From: Oscillospiraceae bacterium
GTDB taxonomy: Bacteria > Bacillota > Clostridia > Oscillospirales > Acutalibacteraceae
Direction: 5' to 3'
NCBI GenBank assembly: GCA_015066405.1
Contig: SVOM01000001.1
Location: 1-64,000, forward strand
Length of the DNA stretch: 64,000 bases
In this document: positions 8,790 through 16,511 of the stretch, piece by piece
Numbering within the stretch: position 1 is the stretch's first letter
Layout of the letters: each line of letters opens with the position of its first letter
Program-made: the position numbers and the translations under genes
The notes under the pieces: generated by a model
Database searches by the model: none
What the model was told of the DNA's origin: nothing
What the model saw: only the letters and a program-made list of their open reading frames with translations

Positions 8790-8828
8790 AGACAAATAAA
8801 GAAATGTTTGACAAATAAGCAATTCTTG

Positions 8829-8857
8829 TTGACATTTTTTGTGCGGTATAGTACACT
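8829..8857 (+). promoter_or_regulatory. Sigma-A promoter for the NlpC/P60-like gene
   Basis: TTGACA (8829-8834), 17 bases, TACACT (8852-8857). The upstream stretch 8790-8828 holds three copies of ACAAATAA and no gene. Confidence 0.65.
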
Positions 8858-8889
8858 TATCCCGCAATATATGTGATTTGGAGGATATC

Positions 8890-9870
8890 ATGAAGGAAAA
8901 AATCATGACATTTTTTAAAGCGGTTGCAAGGTTTATTACCGAAAATAAGCTTATTGTAACCCTTATAGCACTTGTGTTGGTGGCGGCAATAGTGGCGCTT
9001 AGCATCACTCTTGCGGGCAAGCCCACAAAACCTGCCAATAAACCCACCCCGTCTGAGCCCGCATCAAGCCAGCAAAGCAGTTCGGAAACACCATCTAATA
9101 CACCGTCCGAACCCGAAAAGGTTGAGCTTACAATGGACGAGCTGTACAAGCAGTATAACGAAAAAATGGATATGGATAAGAATCCTTTTATGGATTCGCT
9201 TGAATATACCGGATACAACCTTGCAAAACATAGGGCTGATGGCGAAATGTGGAACTACGTTCTTGCTTCTACCAAAAGAGGCAGGGGTTGGCTTTCGAAA
9301 ATCAGTTACGACTATGATGGCGGAACAACCGGTTATGAAGTAAATGAAGAGGGTAAACCCGACATTGAGTTCTTTGAAAAGAACGATATGGTTTGTGCAA
9401 CCTACATTTCTTACGTTTACTTTAACTATATGGGTAACTTTATGGGTATTGACGTATCGGGTATTGAAAAGCCCGAAAAACCCGAACTTGCAAACTCTTG
9501 GTATCACACCGCAAAAAGATGGGTTGAGGCAGGTTATTCCAAGCAAATTACCTATGATGCTAAAATCGTAAGTGAACGCATAGTATTTAACGAACATGAG
9601 GAAATACCGATTGGTTCTCTCATATTCTTTAAATCTCGTTATGAGGACATAAGACCGGGCGAATCCACCCACGTTGCAATCTATGCGGGTTACAAAAACG
9701 GTAACCATTGGGTATACCACGTTGGTAACGATAACGGACCTGAATTTTGCTCCATTCAACGTATGTGCTGCAACTCGGCGCCGGGAGCCAGAGACGGTCA
9801 GTTTATGATGGGCGTTTTTACCACCCCCACCTACATTGCACAAGGTATTTTAGACAAAATGGGCGAATAA
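8890..9870 (+). CDS. Membrane-anchored NlpC/P60-like cysteine peptidase candidate
   Basis: 326 residues. A short cytoplasmic start is followed by one transmembrane segment (about 19-42) and a proline/serine/threonine-rich spacer (about 45-80), so the rest should be outside the cell. The extracellular part has a likely catalytic cysteine in NDMVCATYISYVYF and a histidine in STHVAIYAGY, followed by WVYHVGND, the order seen in NlpC/P60 and related CHAP enzymes that cut peptidoglycan peptides. Overall similarity to the standard domain is weak, so substrate and even enzyme class are tentative. GGAGG (8880-8884) fixes ATG 8890. The gene is monocistronic, with its own promoter and terminator. Confidence 0.65.
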   Translation: MKEKIMTFFKAVARFITENKLIVTLIALVLVAAIVALSITLAGKPTKPANKPTPSEPASSQQSSSETPSNTPSEPEKVELTMDELYKQYNEKMDMDKNPFMDSLEYTGYNLAKHRADGEMWNYVLASTKRGRGWLSKISYDYDGGTTGYEVNEEGKPDIEFFEKNDMVCATYISYVYFNYMGNFMGIDVSGIEKPEKPELANSWYHTAKRWVEAGYSKQITYDAKIVSERIVFNEHEEIPIGSLIFFKSRYEDIRPGESTHVAIYAGYKNGNHWVYHVGNDNGPEFCSIQRMCCNSAPGARDGQFMMGVFTTPTYIAQGILDKMGE

Positions 9871-9881
9871 AATCAATAATT

Positions 9882-9936
9882 AACAAAAGATTTTTATGGA
9901 CTGAGCATTTATCCATAAAAATCTTTTGTTTTTTTA
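9882..9936 (+). terminator. Strong Rho-independent terminator
   Basis: Perfect 19-base stem (9882-9900 with 9912-9930), 11-base loop and a T run to 9935. Confidence 0.93.
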
Positions 9937-9957
9937 CAAAAAATGCGCAAAAAAAGG

Positions 9958-9986
9958 TGGAAATATTATATAAAGTATGATATAAT
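9958..9986 (+). promoter_or_regulatory. Promoter for the hydrogenase operon
   Basis: TGGAAA (9958-9963), 17 bases, TATAAT (9981-9986). The leader to the first start is about 80 bases and holds an imperfect hairpin with TACGGT/ACCGTA arms (10000-10043). Confidence 0.55.
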
Positions 9987-10071
9987 TTTAACATAGTATA
10001 CGGTGAGGAAATGCGGTCTTTTAAAAGTCCCATATTTACCGTAACTTTTAAGTATCAAAAGGAGGATTATC

Positions 10072-10569
10072 ATGCAAAAGAAAATCAGTAAACTTCCTTT
10101 CAAAGGCACAGCCGAGCAGGAAGCAGAGCTCAAAGCGTTTATTGCCGAAAATAAGGATGATAAAAGCAAACTTATGGCAGTAATGCAACAGGCTCAGGAA
10201 ATTTACGGCTATCTACCGATGGAAGTACAGCAAATGATAGCTGACGGTATGGATGTTCCGCTTGAAAAGGTATACGGCGTTGCAACATTCTATGCACAGT
10301 TCTCACTCTCTCCAAAGGGCAAATACAATGTATCTGTTTGCCTTGGTACCGCTTGCTATGTAAAGGGTGCGGGTGAGCTTATGGATAAATTGAGCGAAGT
10401 ACTCGGTATCGGTGCTGATGAATGTACTGAGGACGGCAAGTTCTCTCTTACAGCATGTCGTTGTATCGGTGCTTGCGGCTTGGCTCCTGTTCTTACAGTA
10501 AACGATGATGTTTACGGTCGTTTGGTAGTCGATGATATTCCGGGCATTATTGCTAAATATCAGGATTAA
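10072..10569 (+). CDS. hydC: Hydrogenase subunit HydC / NuoE-like [2Fe-2S] protein
   Basis: 165 residues. Helical N-terminal part (EIYGYLPMEVQQMIA), then a thioredoxin-like domain whose [2Fe-2S] ligands are C90-x4-C95 (CLGTAC) and C131-x3-C135 (CIGAC). VYGVATFYAQF is the classic NuoE motif. In multimeric NAD(P)-linked [FeFe]-hydrogenases this small subunit carries electrons between the flavin subunit and the iron-sulfur chain. It opens the operon that also has HydB- and HydA-like subunits. GGAGG (10061-10065) precedes ATG. Confidence 0.92.
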   Translation: MQKKISKLPFKGTAEQEAELKAFIAENKDDKSKLMAVMQQAQEIYGYLPMEVQQMIADGMDVPLEKVYGVATFYAQFSLSPKGKYNVSVCLGTACYVKGAGELMDKLSEVLGIGADECTEDGKFSLTACRCIGACGLAPVLTVNDDVYGRLVVDDIPGIIAKYQD

Positions 10570-10581
10570 GAGGAAACTCAC

Positions 10582-10935
10582 ATGAAAATAAGTCATATAA
10601 TAGAGCACTTGGATGCCAAGGTTGTATGGGGAGAAGAGCATATCGGTCGCCACGTGTATTCTGCTTGCGGCAGTGATATGATGAGCGATGTTTTAGCCTA
10701 TGTAAAGGACCAATCGGTTTTAATTACAGGTCTTGTAAATCCGCAGGTCATAAGAACTGCCGAGATGATGGATATGGTTTGTATAGTTTTCGTTCGTTCC
10801 AAAATGCCTACAAATGAGATGATAGAATTAGCAAAGGAGAGCGGCATTGTGCTGCTCGCAACCGATAAAAGAATGTATGAGGCATGCGGTAAGCTATATG
10901 CCGCAGGTCTTATAGGAAACGCGGTGCGCAAATGA
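10582..10935 (+). CDS. DRTGG-domain-like protein (first copy)
   Basis: 117 residues, soluble, alpha/beta. The fold pattern (two short strands, SDVLAYVKDQSVLITGLV, then ATDKRMYEACGKLYAAGL) matches the small stand-alone DRTGG-type proteins often found beside clostridial [FeFe]-hydrogenases. The literal DRTGG pentapeptide is absent, and the domain has no known enzymatic activity. It may be a ligand-binding sensor; that is inference. The stop overlaps the next start by four bases. A second, diverged copy lies at 12656. Confidence 0.7.
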   Translation: MKISHIIEHLDAKVVWGEEHIGRHVYSACGSDMMSDVLAYVKDQSVLITGLVNPQVIRTAEMMDMVCIVFVRSKMPTNEMIELAKESGIVLLATDKRMYEACGKLYAAGLIGNAVRK

Positions 10936-11354
10936 GCGATAAGCTGACCTTTGATTTTTTGGTTGACGGTACCGATTTTACATCGGCGGGTCAAGCATCA
11001 GGAAAGCTTAAAAAGAATCTCAGGCAATTAGGCATAGCGCCTGAAACTATACGAAGAGCATCCATAGCAATGTATGAGGGCGAAATCAATATGGTAATTC
11101 ACGCGGGCGGCGGCAAAGCCACCGTAACCGTTAGTGAAGAATGTATTGAAATCACACTTGCCGATAACGGTCCGGGAATTCGGGACATTGAACAGGCAAT
11201 GCAGGAGGGCTTTTCCACTGCAACCGATACCGTCCGTTCGTTGGGCTTTGGCGCAGGTATGGGACTTCCCAATATGAAGCGCTATTCCGATGAAATGACG
11301 ATAGATTCCACTGTCGGTGTCGGCACTACCATAGTGATGAAAATCAACCTTTAA
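10932..11354 (+). CDS. RsbW/RsbT-like serine kinase-type ATPase
   Basis: 140 residues forming a lone GHKL ATPase domain. Visible boxes: N box around EGEINMVIH (N53), G1 box DNGPGI (78-83) and G2 loop LGFGAGMGL (104-112). There is no dimerisation/phospho-histidine helix and no membrane segment, so it resembles anti-sigma-factor serine kinases rather than two-component sensors. Its substrate is not obvious: no STAS anti-anti-sigma protein or sigma factor is in the operon. It is translationally coupled to the DRTGG-like gene (ATGA overlap) and 12 bases from the sensory hydrogenase gene, so these three probably act together. Confidence 0.85.
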   Translation: MSDKLTFDFLVDGTDFTSAGQASGKLKKNLRQLGIAPETIRRASIAMYEGEINMVIHAGGGKATVTVSEECIEITLADNGPGIRDIEQAMQEGFSTATDTVRSLGFGAGMGLPNMKRYSDEMTIDSTVGVGTTIVMKINL

Positions 11355-11366
11355 TGGTGAACAGAT

Positions 11367-12650
11367 ATGGAAAATTACAAACATTCCGTTTCGTTGGACG
11401 CATCTAAATGCACAGGCTGTACCACCTGTTTAAAGCACTGTCCCACAGAAGCTATCCGAATTCGCGACGGCCGCGCCGTTATAAATTCAGATAGATGTAT
11501 CGATTGTGGAGAGTGTATCAGGGTTTGTCCCCACAAGGCAAAAAAAGCGGTGCTGGACAGCATCACGGATTTAGGTAAATTCAAATACAAGGTGGCATTA
11601 CCCGCCCCGTCTTTATACGCACAGTTCGAAAATCTTGAGGAGATTGACTATGTTTTGCAAGGACTGCTTGACATAGGATTTGACAAGGTTTATGAGGTGT
11701 CGCGTGCGGCGGAACTTGTATCGGCATACACAAGAAACTATTTAAAAACCGAGGGTATACAAAAACCGGCTATCAGCTCGGCTTGTCCCGCGGTAGTTAG
11801 ACTTATTGAACTAAGGTTTCCATCCCTTAAAGATAATGTTGTTCAAATGTTGCCGCCGATGGAAATTGCGGCATACTTGGCTCGCAAAGAGGTAGAGCAA
11901 GAACATCCCGAGCTAAAACCCGAGGATGTGGGTATATGCTTTATATCTCCTTGTCCTGCCAAAATGAGCTATGTTAAAAACGGACTTTCAAATTATAAAA
12001 GCAAGGTAGATGTAGTGGTTTCTATTTCCGATATTTACTTTTTGCTTATAAATGCTATGAATCGCGGCAAAACACCTACCGTTAATACAGGGTCGGGAAG
12101 AATAGGTATCAGTTGGGCTTCATCAGGCGGTGAGGCAACGGCAATTTTTAATGATAACTATCTTGCGGCCGATGGCATAGAGGATGTTAACCGCATACTT
12201 GATGAAATTGAGAACGGCAATATACCGCATCTTGAGTTTGTTGAGCTTAACGCCTGTACGGGCGGATGTGTAGGCGGTGTGCTTACAATGCAAAATGCAT
12301 TTATAGCTAAGGCAAAGCTGCGCGGGCTTAGAAGATACCTGCCTATATCGGAAAACACGTTAAGTGATGCCGAAACCAAATACATACCCGAGCACTTTTT
12401 CTTCGAGGGTTTCTCAAACTATAGACCTATATCACGGCTTAGCGACAGTATGGCGGAATCTATGCGGATGATGGCCGATATACAAAAACTACGCGCCAAT
12501 CTCCCCGGGTACGACTGCGGCGCTTGCGGTGCACCTACTTGCAGAGCCTTTGCGGAAGATGTTGTAAAGGGTACGGCAGTCCCGCAAGACTGTATACTTA
12601 AATACAAGGACGGCTTTAAAGAATATTTAAAGACTATCGGTAAGGAGTAG
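11367..12650 (+). CDS. Putative sensory [FeFe]-hydrogenase-like protein
   Basis: 427 residues. Two ferredoxin-type [4Fe-4S] motifs (C15, C18, C21, C25; C44, C47, C50, C54) precede an H-cluster domain keeping four ligand cysteines: C140 in SSACPAVV, C196 in ISPCPAK, C297 and C301 in ELNACTGGCVGG. The cysteine normally before C140, which relays protons in catalytic enzymes, is alanine, and the second loop has SPC instead of MPC. A C-terminal C384-x2-C387-x4-C392-x16-C409 motif can bind another [4Fe-4S]. These traits match the putative sensory [FeFe]-hydrogenase groups (C/D), not production enzymes. No PAS domain follows. A role as H2 or redox sensor for the adjacent kinase-like genes is inference from context. 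Confidence 0.85.
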   Translation: MENYKHSVSLDASKCTGCTTCLKHCPTEAIRIRDGRAVINSDRCIDCGECIRVCPHKAKKAVLDSITDLGKFKYKVALPAPSLYAQFENLEEIDYVLQGLLDIGFDKVYEVSRAAELVSAYTRNYLKTEGIQKPAISSACPAVVRLIELRFPSLKDNVVQMLPPMEIAAYLARKEVEQEHPELKPEDVGICFISPCPAKMSYVKNGLSNYKSKVDVVVSISDIYFLLINAMNRGKTPTVNTGSGRIGISWASSGGEATAIFNDNYLAADGIEDVNRILDEIENGNIPHLEFVELNACTGGCVGGVLTMQNAFIAKAKLRGLRRYLPISENTLSDAETKYIPEHFFFEGFSNYRPISRLSDSMAESMRMMADIQKLRANLPGYDCGACGAPTCRAFAEDVVKGTAVPQDCILKYKDGFKEYLKTIGKE

Positions 12651-12655
12651 GGCGT

Positions 12656-12988
12656 ATGACAGTAAGTGAGCTATCAAAAAATAATTCTCTTACCGCACTG
12701 TGTATGCCCGATGGCGATAGGGTTATAAAAGGCGCATATATCGGAGACCTGCTATCTTGGGTGATGGGCAGGGCAAAAGCGGATAATGCGTGGATAACCA
12801 TTATGTCCAACAGTAATACAGTTGCGGTGGCATCTCTTGCCGATGTTTCGTGTGTTATATTAGCCGAAGGCGTAACTCTTGAAGATTCGGTTATTGAAAC
12901 GGCGAAGCAAAATAATATAAATATTTTGTCAACTAACCTTACGGCGTATGAAGCTGCGGTTATGTTGAGCAAGCTTGAAGAAATATGA
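12656..12988 (+). CDS. DRTGG-domain-like protein (second copy)
   Basis: 110 residues, soluble. It shares layout with the 10582 gene: an N-terminal strand region, GAYIGDLLSWVMGRAKADNAW, then a helix-strand end with STNLTAYEAAVML matching ATDKRMYEACGKL in the first copy. No catalytic residues are recognisable. The stop overlaps the PHP gene start by four bases. Two copies in one operon suggests a hetero-pair or two ligands; this is untested. Confidence 0.6.
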   Translation: MTVSELSKNNSLTALCMPDGDRVIKGAYIGDLLSWVMGRAKADNAWITIMSNSNTVAVASLADVSCVILAEGVTLEDSVIETAKQNNINILSTNLTAYEAAVMLSKLEEI

Positions 12989-13713
12989 ACCGTTATTATT
13001 ACGATTTACACACTCATTCCTGTCTTTCGCCCTGCGCCGATAATGATAATACCCCGTATAATCTTGTGGGTATGGCGGTGCTGTCGGGCATAAACATTTT
13101 AGCGCTTACAGACCACAACACCTGTAAAAATTGCCCCGCGTTTTTTGCGGCGGCCAAACAGTACGGTATTGTAGCCGTGGCGGGAATGGAGCTTACAACG
13201 GCGGAAGAAATACACGTTGTATGCCTTTTTGAAGAACTCGAACGGGCAATGCAGTTTAGTGAAGAAATTGATTCGCGCCGTATAAAAATTAAAAACCGTA
13301 CCGATATTTTCGGCGAGCAGTTAATTATGGGCGAAAACGATGAGATTGTCGGACATGAAGAGTATTTGCTCTCAAATGCCACAACAGTTTCTCTTGATGA
13401 AGTGCCAAAACTTGTCGAAAAATACGGCGGCGTGTGTTTTCCCGCGCATATTGACCGCGTGGCAAACAGCTTAATCGGAGTTTTGGGCGATATACCAAAA
13501 ACACCCGAATTTAACTGCTTTGAGGTCTATGATGCTGAGAAAATACCCGAAATAGTAGAGAAGTACGCTCTTCAAGGCAAAAAAATAATAATCGATTCCG
13601 ATGCGCATTATCTTGATAATGTTAGAGACAAGGAAAATTATTTCGACCTCGATGATGAGCCGTACAGCAGCAATAAAGTGAGAGCATCTCTTTTTAAGGA
13701 GTTAAGAGGATGA
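12985..13713 (+). CDS. PHP-domain metal-dependent phosphoesterase
   Basis: 242 residues. PHP metal-binding motifs in order: DLHTHS (D7, H9, H11), LTDHNT (D43, H44), AGMELTT, FPAHIDR and DSDAHYL. This family includes phosphatases and nucleotide-cleaving enzymes such as the histidinol and 3',5'-nucleotide phosphatases; the substrate here is unknown. Length is typical of the hydrogenase-associated clostridial PHP proteins. It overlaps both neighbours by four bases (ATGA), so it is tightly coupled to the DRTGG-like and ATPase genes. A phosphatase opposing the operon kinases is possible but not shown. Confidence 0.85.
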   Translation: MNRYYYDLHTHSCLSPCADNDNTPYNLVGMAVLSGINILALTDHNTCKNCPAFFAAAKQYGIVAVAGMELTTAEEIHVVCLFEELERAMQFSEEIDSRRIKIKNRTDIFGEQLIMGENDEIVGHEEYLLSNATTVSLDEVPKLVEKYGGVCFPAHIDRVANSLIGVLGDIPKTPEFNCFEVYDAEKIPEIVEKYALQGKKIIIDSDAHYLDNVRDKENYFDLDDEPYSSNKVRASLFKELRG

Positions 13714-14261
13714 AGGAATTATCATTAAATATTCTTGATATCACCGAAAACTCGGTAAAAGCGGGCGCTACACTCACAAAAATTTTATTAGAAGAAACTG
13801 ACGACAAATTGACCGTGATAATTGCCGATAACGGCTGCGGTATGAGTGAAGAAACGGTAAAGCGGGTAACCGACCCGTTTTACACAACAAGAACTACAAG
13901 AAAGGTAGGACTTGGTATTCCGTTTTATAAGCTCTCGGCCGAGCAAACGGGCGGCAGTTTCAAAATTGAGTCAAAATACGAAAAAGAATACCCCTTGGAA
14001 CACGGAACGGTGGTAACGGCCGTTTATAACAAAAATCATATTGATTTTACACCACTCGGCGATATAGTCGCCACCATAACAACGCTGATTCAAGGGCATC
14101 CTGATACGGACTTTTTGTTTAGGCACACAAAAAGCGGTAAAACTGCCGAGCTTGATACACGGCAACTCCGTGAGGTGTTGGGCGAAGAGGTTTCGTTATC
14201 AGAATATGAAGTTATTAAATGGATTGAAGAGTTCCTAAAAGAACAGTACATCAATCCTTGA
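13710..14261 (+). CDS. Histidine-kinase-like ATPase (lone GHKL domain)
   Basis: 183 residues. It begins with the N-box helix (SLNILDITENSVKAGA), then DNGCGM (G1), a DPFYTTR F-box, VGLGI (G2) and HGTVV. Residues about 120-183 form an extra helical tail unlike standard kinases. There is no phospho-acceptor domain or transmembrane segment. It differs clearly from the RsbW-like ATPase earlier in the operon, so the operon encodes two separate GHKL proteins. Partner and target are unknown. Catalytic hydrogenase genes resume 30 bases downstream. Confidence 0.8.
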   Translation: MKELSLNILDITENSVKAGATLTKILLEETDDKLTVIIADNGCGMSEETVKRVTDPFYTTRTTRKVGLGIPFYKLSAEQTGGSFKIESKYEKEYPLEHGTVVTAVYNKNHIDFTPLGDIVATITTLIQGHPDTDFLFRHTKSGKTAELDTRQLREVLGEEVSLSEYEVIKWIEEFLKEQYINP

Positions 14262-14291
14262 TAGAATTAATTAAGGAAAGGGTAGAGATTT

Positions 14292-14657
14292 ATGAAAACA
14301 TTGGCTGAACTCCAAGCAATCAAAGACAAAATGAAGGATAAGGTTGTTCTTCGTGAGGGCTTTGGTGAAAAGCGTATAGTTGTAGGTATGGCAACTTGCG
14401 GTATTGCCGCAGGTGCACGTCCTGTACTTAATGCTTTTGTTGAGGGCATCAATAACGCGGGCCTTGCAGGTCAGGTGTCTGTTACCCAGACAGGTTGTAT
14501 CGGTATTTGCCAGTACGAGCCGGTTGTTGAGGTGTTCGAGGCAGGCAAAGAAAAGGTAACCTATGTACAGATGACAGCTGAAAAGGCAGCAAAGGTTATC
14601 GAGCAGCATATAAAAAATGGCAAAGTTGTTAGTGAATACACATACGGCGCCAAGTAG
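14292..14657 (+). CDS. hndB: HndB-like [2Fe-2S] ferredoxin-type hydrogenase subunit
   Basis: 121 residues. Thioredoxin-like fold with C36 (MATCGIAAGA) and C69-x3-C73 (TGCIGIC), then YEPVVEV and AEKAAKVIEQHIKNGK, the pattern of the HndB subunit of NADP-reducing hydrogenase. Only three of the usual four cysteines of this fold are present. It may carry no cluster, or a cluster completed in another way. AAGGAAAGGG precedes the start. It is 21 bases before the flavin subunit gene. Confidence 0.88.
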   Translation: MKTLAELQAIKDKMKDKVVLREGFGEKRIVVGMATCGIAAGARPVLNAFVEGINNAGLAGQVSVTQTGCIGICQYEPVVEVFEAGKEKVTYVQMTAEKAAKVIEQHIKNGKVVSEYTYGAK

Positions 14658-14678
14658 ATAAAAGTGGAGGTATTTTAA

Positions 14679-16493
14679 ATGATTCGTGCACATGTATTGA
14701 TTTGTGGCGGTACCGGTTGTACCTCTTCGGGCAGTAAAAGTATTCAGGCCGCTTTTGAGGAGAACTTAGCAAAAAATGGTCTTACCGATGAAATCAAAAT
14801 CGTTCAGACCGGTTGCTTCGGTCTTTGCGCAATGGGACCTGTTGTTATCGTTCATCCTGACGGTACATTTTACAGCCGTGTAGAGCCCACCGACGTTGCA
14901 GAAATTGTTGAAGAGCATCTTTTAAAAGGCCGTGTAGTTACACGTCTTGAATATAAGGAAGATGAAAACGCAGAGGTTCACGAGAATGTAGCGCTTAACG
15001 ATACAGCGTTCTATCGTTCTCAAACACGTGTAGCTCTTCGTAACTGCGGTGTTATTGACCCCGAAAAAATTGATGAATATATCGCTATGGACGGTTATGC
15101 AGCACTCGGTAAGGTGCTTACCGAAATGACACCTGAGGATGTAATCAAATGCATCAGCGATTCGGGACTTAGAGGACGTGGAGGCGGTGGCTTCCCGACA
15201 GGTCGTAAATGGAGCTTGACAGCTGCTAACTCTGCTGACCAAAAATATGTAGTATGTAACGCCGATGAGGGCGACCCCGGTGCATTTATGGACCGTTCGG
15301 TACTTGAAGGCGACCCGCACTGCCTAATTGAAGCTATGGCTATTGCAGGTTATGCTATCGGTGCTACACAGGGTTATGTATATGTTCGTGCTGAGTATCC
15401 TATCGCCGTTGCCCGTCTTGCAATCGCTATTGACCAGGCAAGAGAGTATGGTCTTCTCGGTAAAAACATTTTCGGCTCCGGCTTTGATTTTGACCTTGGC
15501 ATTCGCTTAGGTGCCGGCGCATTCGTTTGCGGTGAGGAAACCGCTCTTATGACATCTATTGAGGGTAACCGTGGTGAGCCGAGACCCCGTCCGCCGTATC
15601 CGGCAGTTAAGGGACTTTTCGGTAAGCCTACAGTTGAAAATAACGTTGAAACATTTGCAAACGTTCCTCAAATTATTTTACGCGGTGCTGATTGGTTTGC
15701 TTCAATGGGTACCGAAAAATCAAAGGGTACTAAGGTATTCGCTCTTGGTGGTAAAATCAAGAACACAGGTCTTGTAGAAATCCCGATGGGTACTACACTT
15801 CGCCACATTATCGAAGAAATCGGTGGCGGTATTCCTAACGGCAAAAAGTTCAAAGCCGCTCAGACAGGTGGTCCTTCAGGTGGATGTATTCCGGCCTCTC
15901 TTATCGATACCGAGGTTGACTACGATAACTTAACAGCTATCGGCTGTATGATGGGTTCAGGTGGTCTTATCGTAATGGATGAAGATACCTGTATGGTTGA
16001 TATGGCTAAGTTCTTCCTTGAGTTTACGGTTGATGAGTCTTGCGGTAAGTGTACACCCTGCCGCGTAGGCACAAAGAGACTTCTCGAAATGCTCGATAAA
16101 ATTACCGAGGGCAAGGGAACACTTGAGGATATTGATGCTCTCGAAGAGCTTTGTGCTTATATTAAAGCTAATTCGCTTTGCGGTCTCGGTCAAACAGCAC
16201 CGAACCCCGTACTTGCTACACTCAACTTCTTCCGCGATGAGTACATAGCTCACGTTGTTGATAAAAAGTGTCCTGCAGGCGTTTGTAAGGGTCTTCTCAC
16301 ATTCGTAATTGATAAAGATAAATGTATCGGTTGCGGTATGTGTGCAAGAAACTGTCCGGCAGATGCTATTGTTAAGACCGATTATGTAGCACCCGGTCAT
16401 AAATTACCGTCCTACACCATCGATACCGATAAGTGTGTTAAGTGCGGTGCTTGTATTGCTAACTGTAAGTTTAAAGCAATCAGTAAACAGTAA
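14679..16493 (+). CDS. hydB: Hydrogenase flavin subunit HydB / HndC-like (NuoF-like)
   Basis: 604 residues, full length. N-terminal thioredoxin-like [2Fe-2S] domain (C9, C14, C46, C50); NuoF core with NADH/FMN loops GLRGRGGGGFPTGRKW and GAGAFVCGEETAL; SLBB region; [4Fe-4S] motif ESCGKCTPCRVG; and two C-terminal ferredoxin clusters (CIGCGMCARNC, CVKCGACIANC). It exchanges electrons between NAD(P)H and the hydrogenase, and in related enzymes it is the centre of electron bifurcation with ferredoxin. Codon choice (GGT, CGT, GCT) is much more biased than in the sensory genes, suggesting high expression. Confidence 0.95.
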   Translation: MIRAHVLICGGTGCTSSGSKSIQAAFEENLAKNGLTDEIKIVQTGCFGLCAMGPVVIVHPDGTFYSRVEPTDVAEIVEEHLLKGRVVTRLEYKEDENAEVHENVALNDTAFYRSQTRVALRNCGVIDPEKIDEYIAMDGYAALGKVLTEMTPEDVIKCISDSGLRGRGGGGFPTGRKWSLTAANSADQKYVVCNADEGDPGAFMDRSVLEGDPHCLIEAMAIAGYAIGATQGYVYVRAEYPIAVARLAIAIDQAREYGLLGKNIFGSGFDFDLGIRLGAGAFVCGEETALMTSIEGNRGEPRPRPPYPAVKGLFGKPTVENNVETFANVPQIILRGADWFASMGTEKSKGTKVFALGGKIKNTGLVEIPMGTTLRHIIEEIGGGIPNGKKFKAAQTGGPSGGCIPASLIDTEVDYDNLTAIGCMMGSGGLIVMDEDTCMVDMAKFFLEFTVDESCGKCTPCRVGTKRLLEMLDKITEGKGTLEDIDALEELCAYIKANSLCGLGQTAPNPVLATLNFFRDEYIAHVVDKKCPAGVCKGLLTFVIDKDKCIGCGMCARNCPADAIVKTDYVAPGHKLPSYTIDTDKCVKCGACIANCKFKAISKQ

Positions 16494-16511
16494 GAAAGGA
16501 GCCTAATTATA

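Noticed and set aside
8790-8828. Three ACAAATAA repeats as a regulatory site
   Set aside because: They are short, in A-rich DNA, irregularly spaced, and could be chance.
9064-9843. 259-codon open frame opposite the NlpC/P60-like gene
   Set aside because: It has no ribosome site, is fully antisense to a well-supported gene and is explained by that gene's codon pattern.
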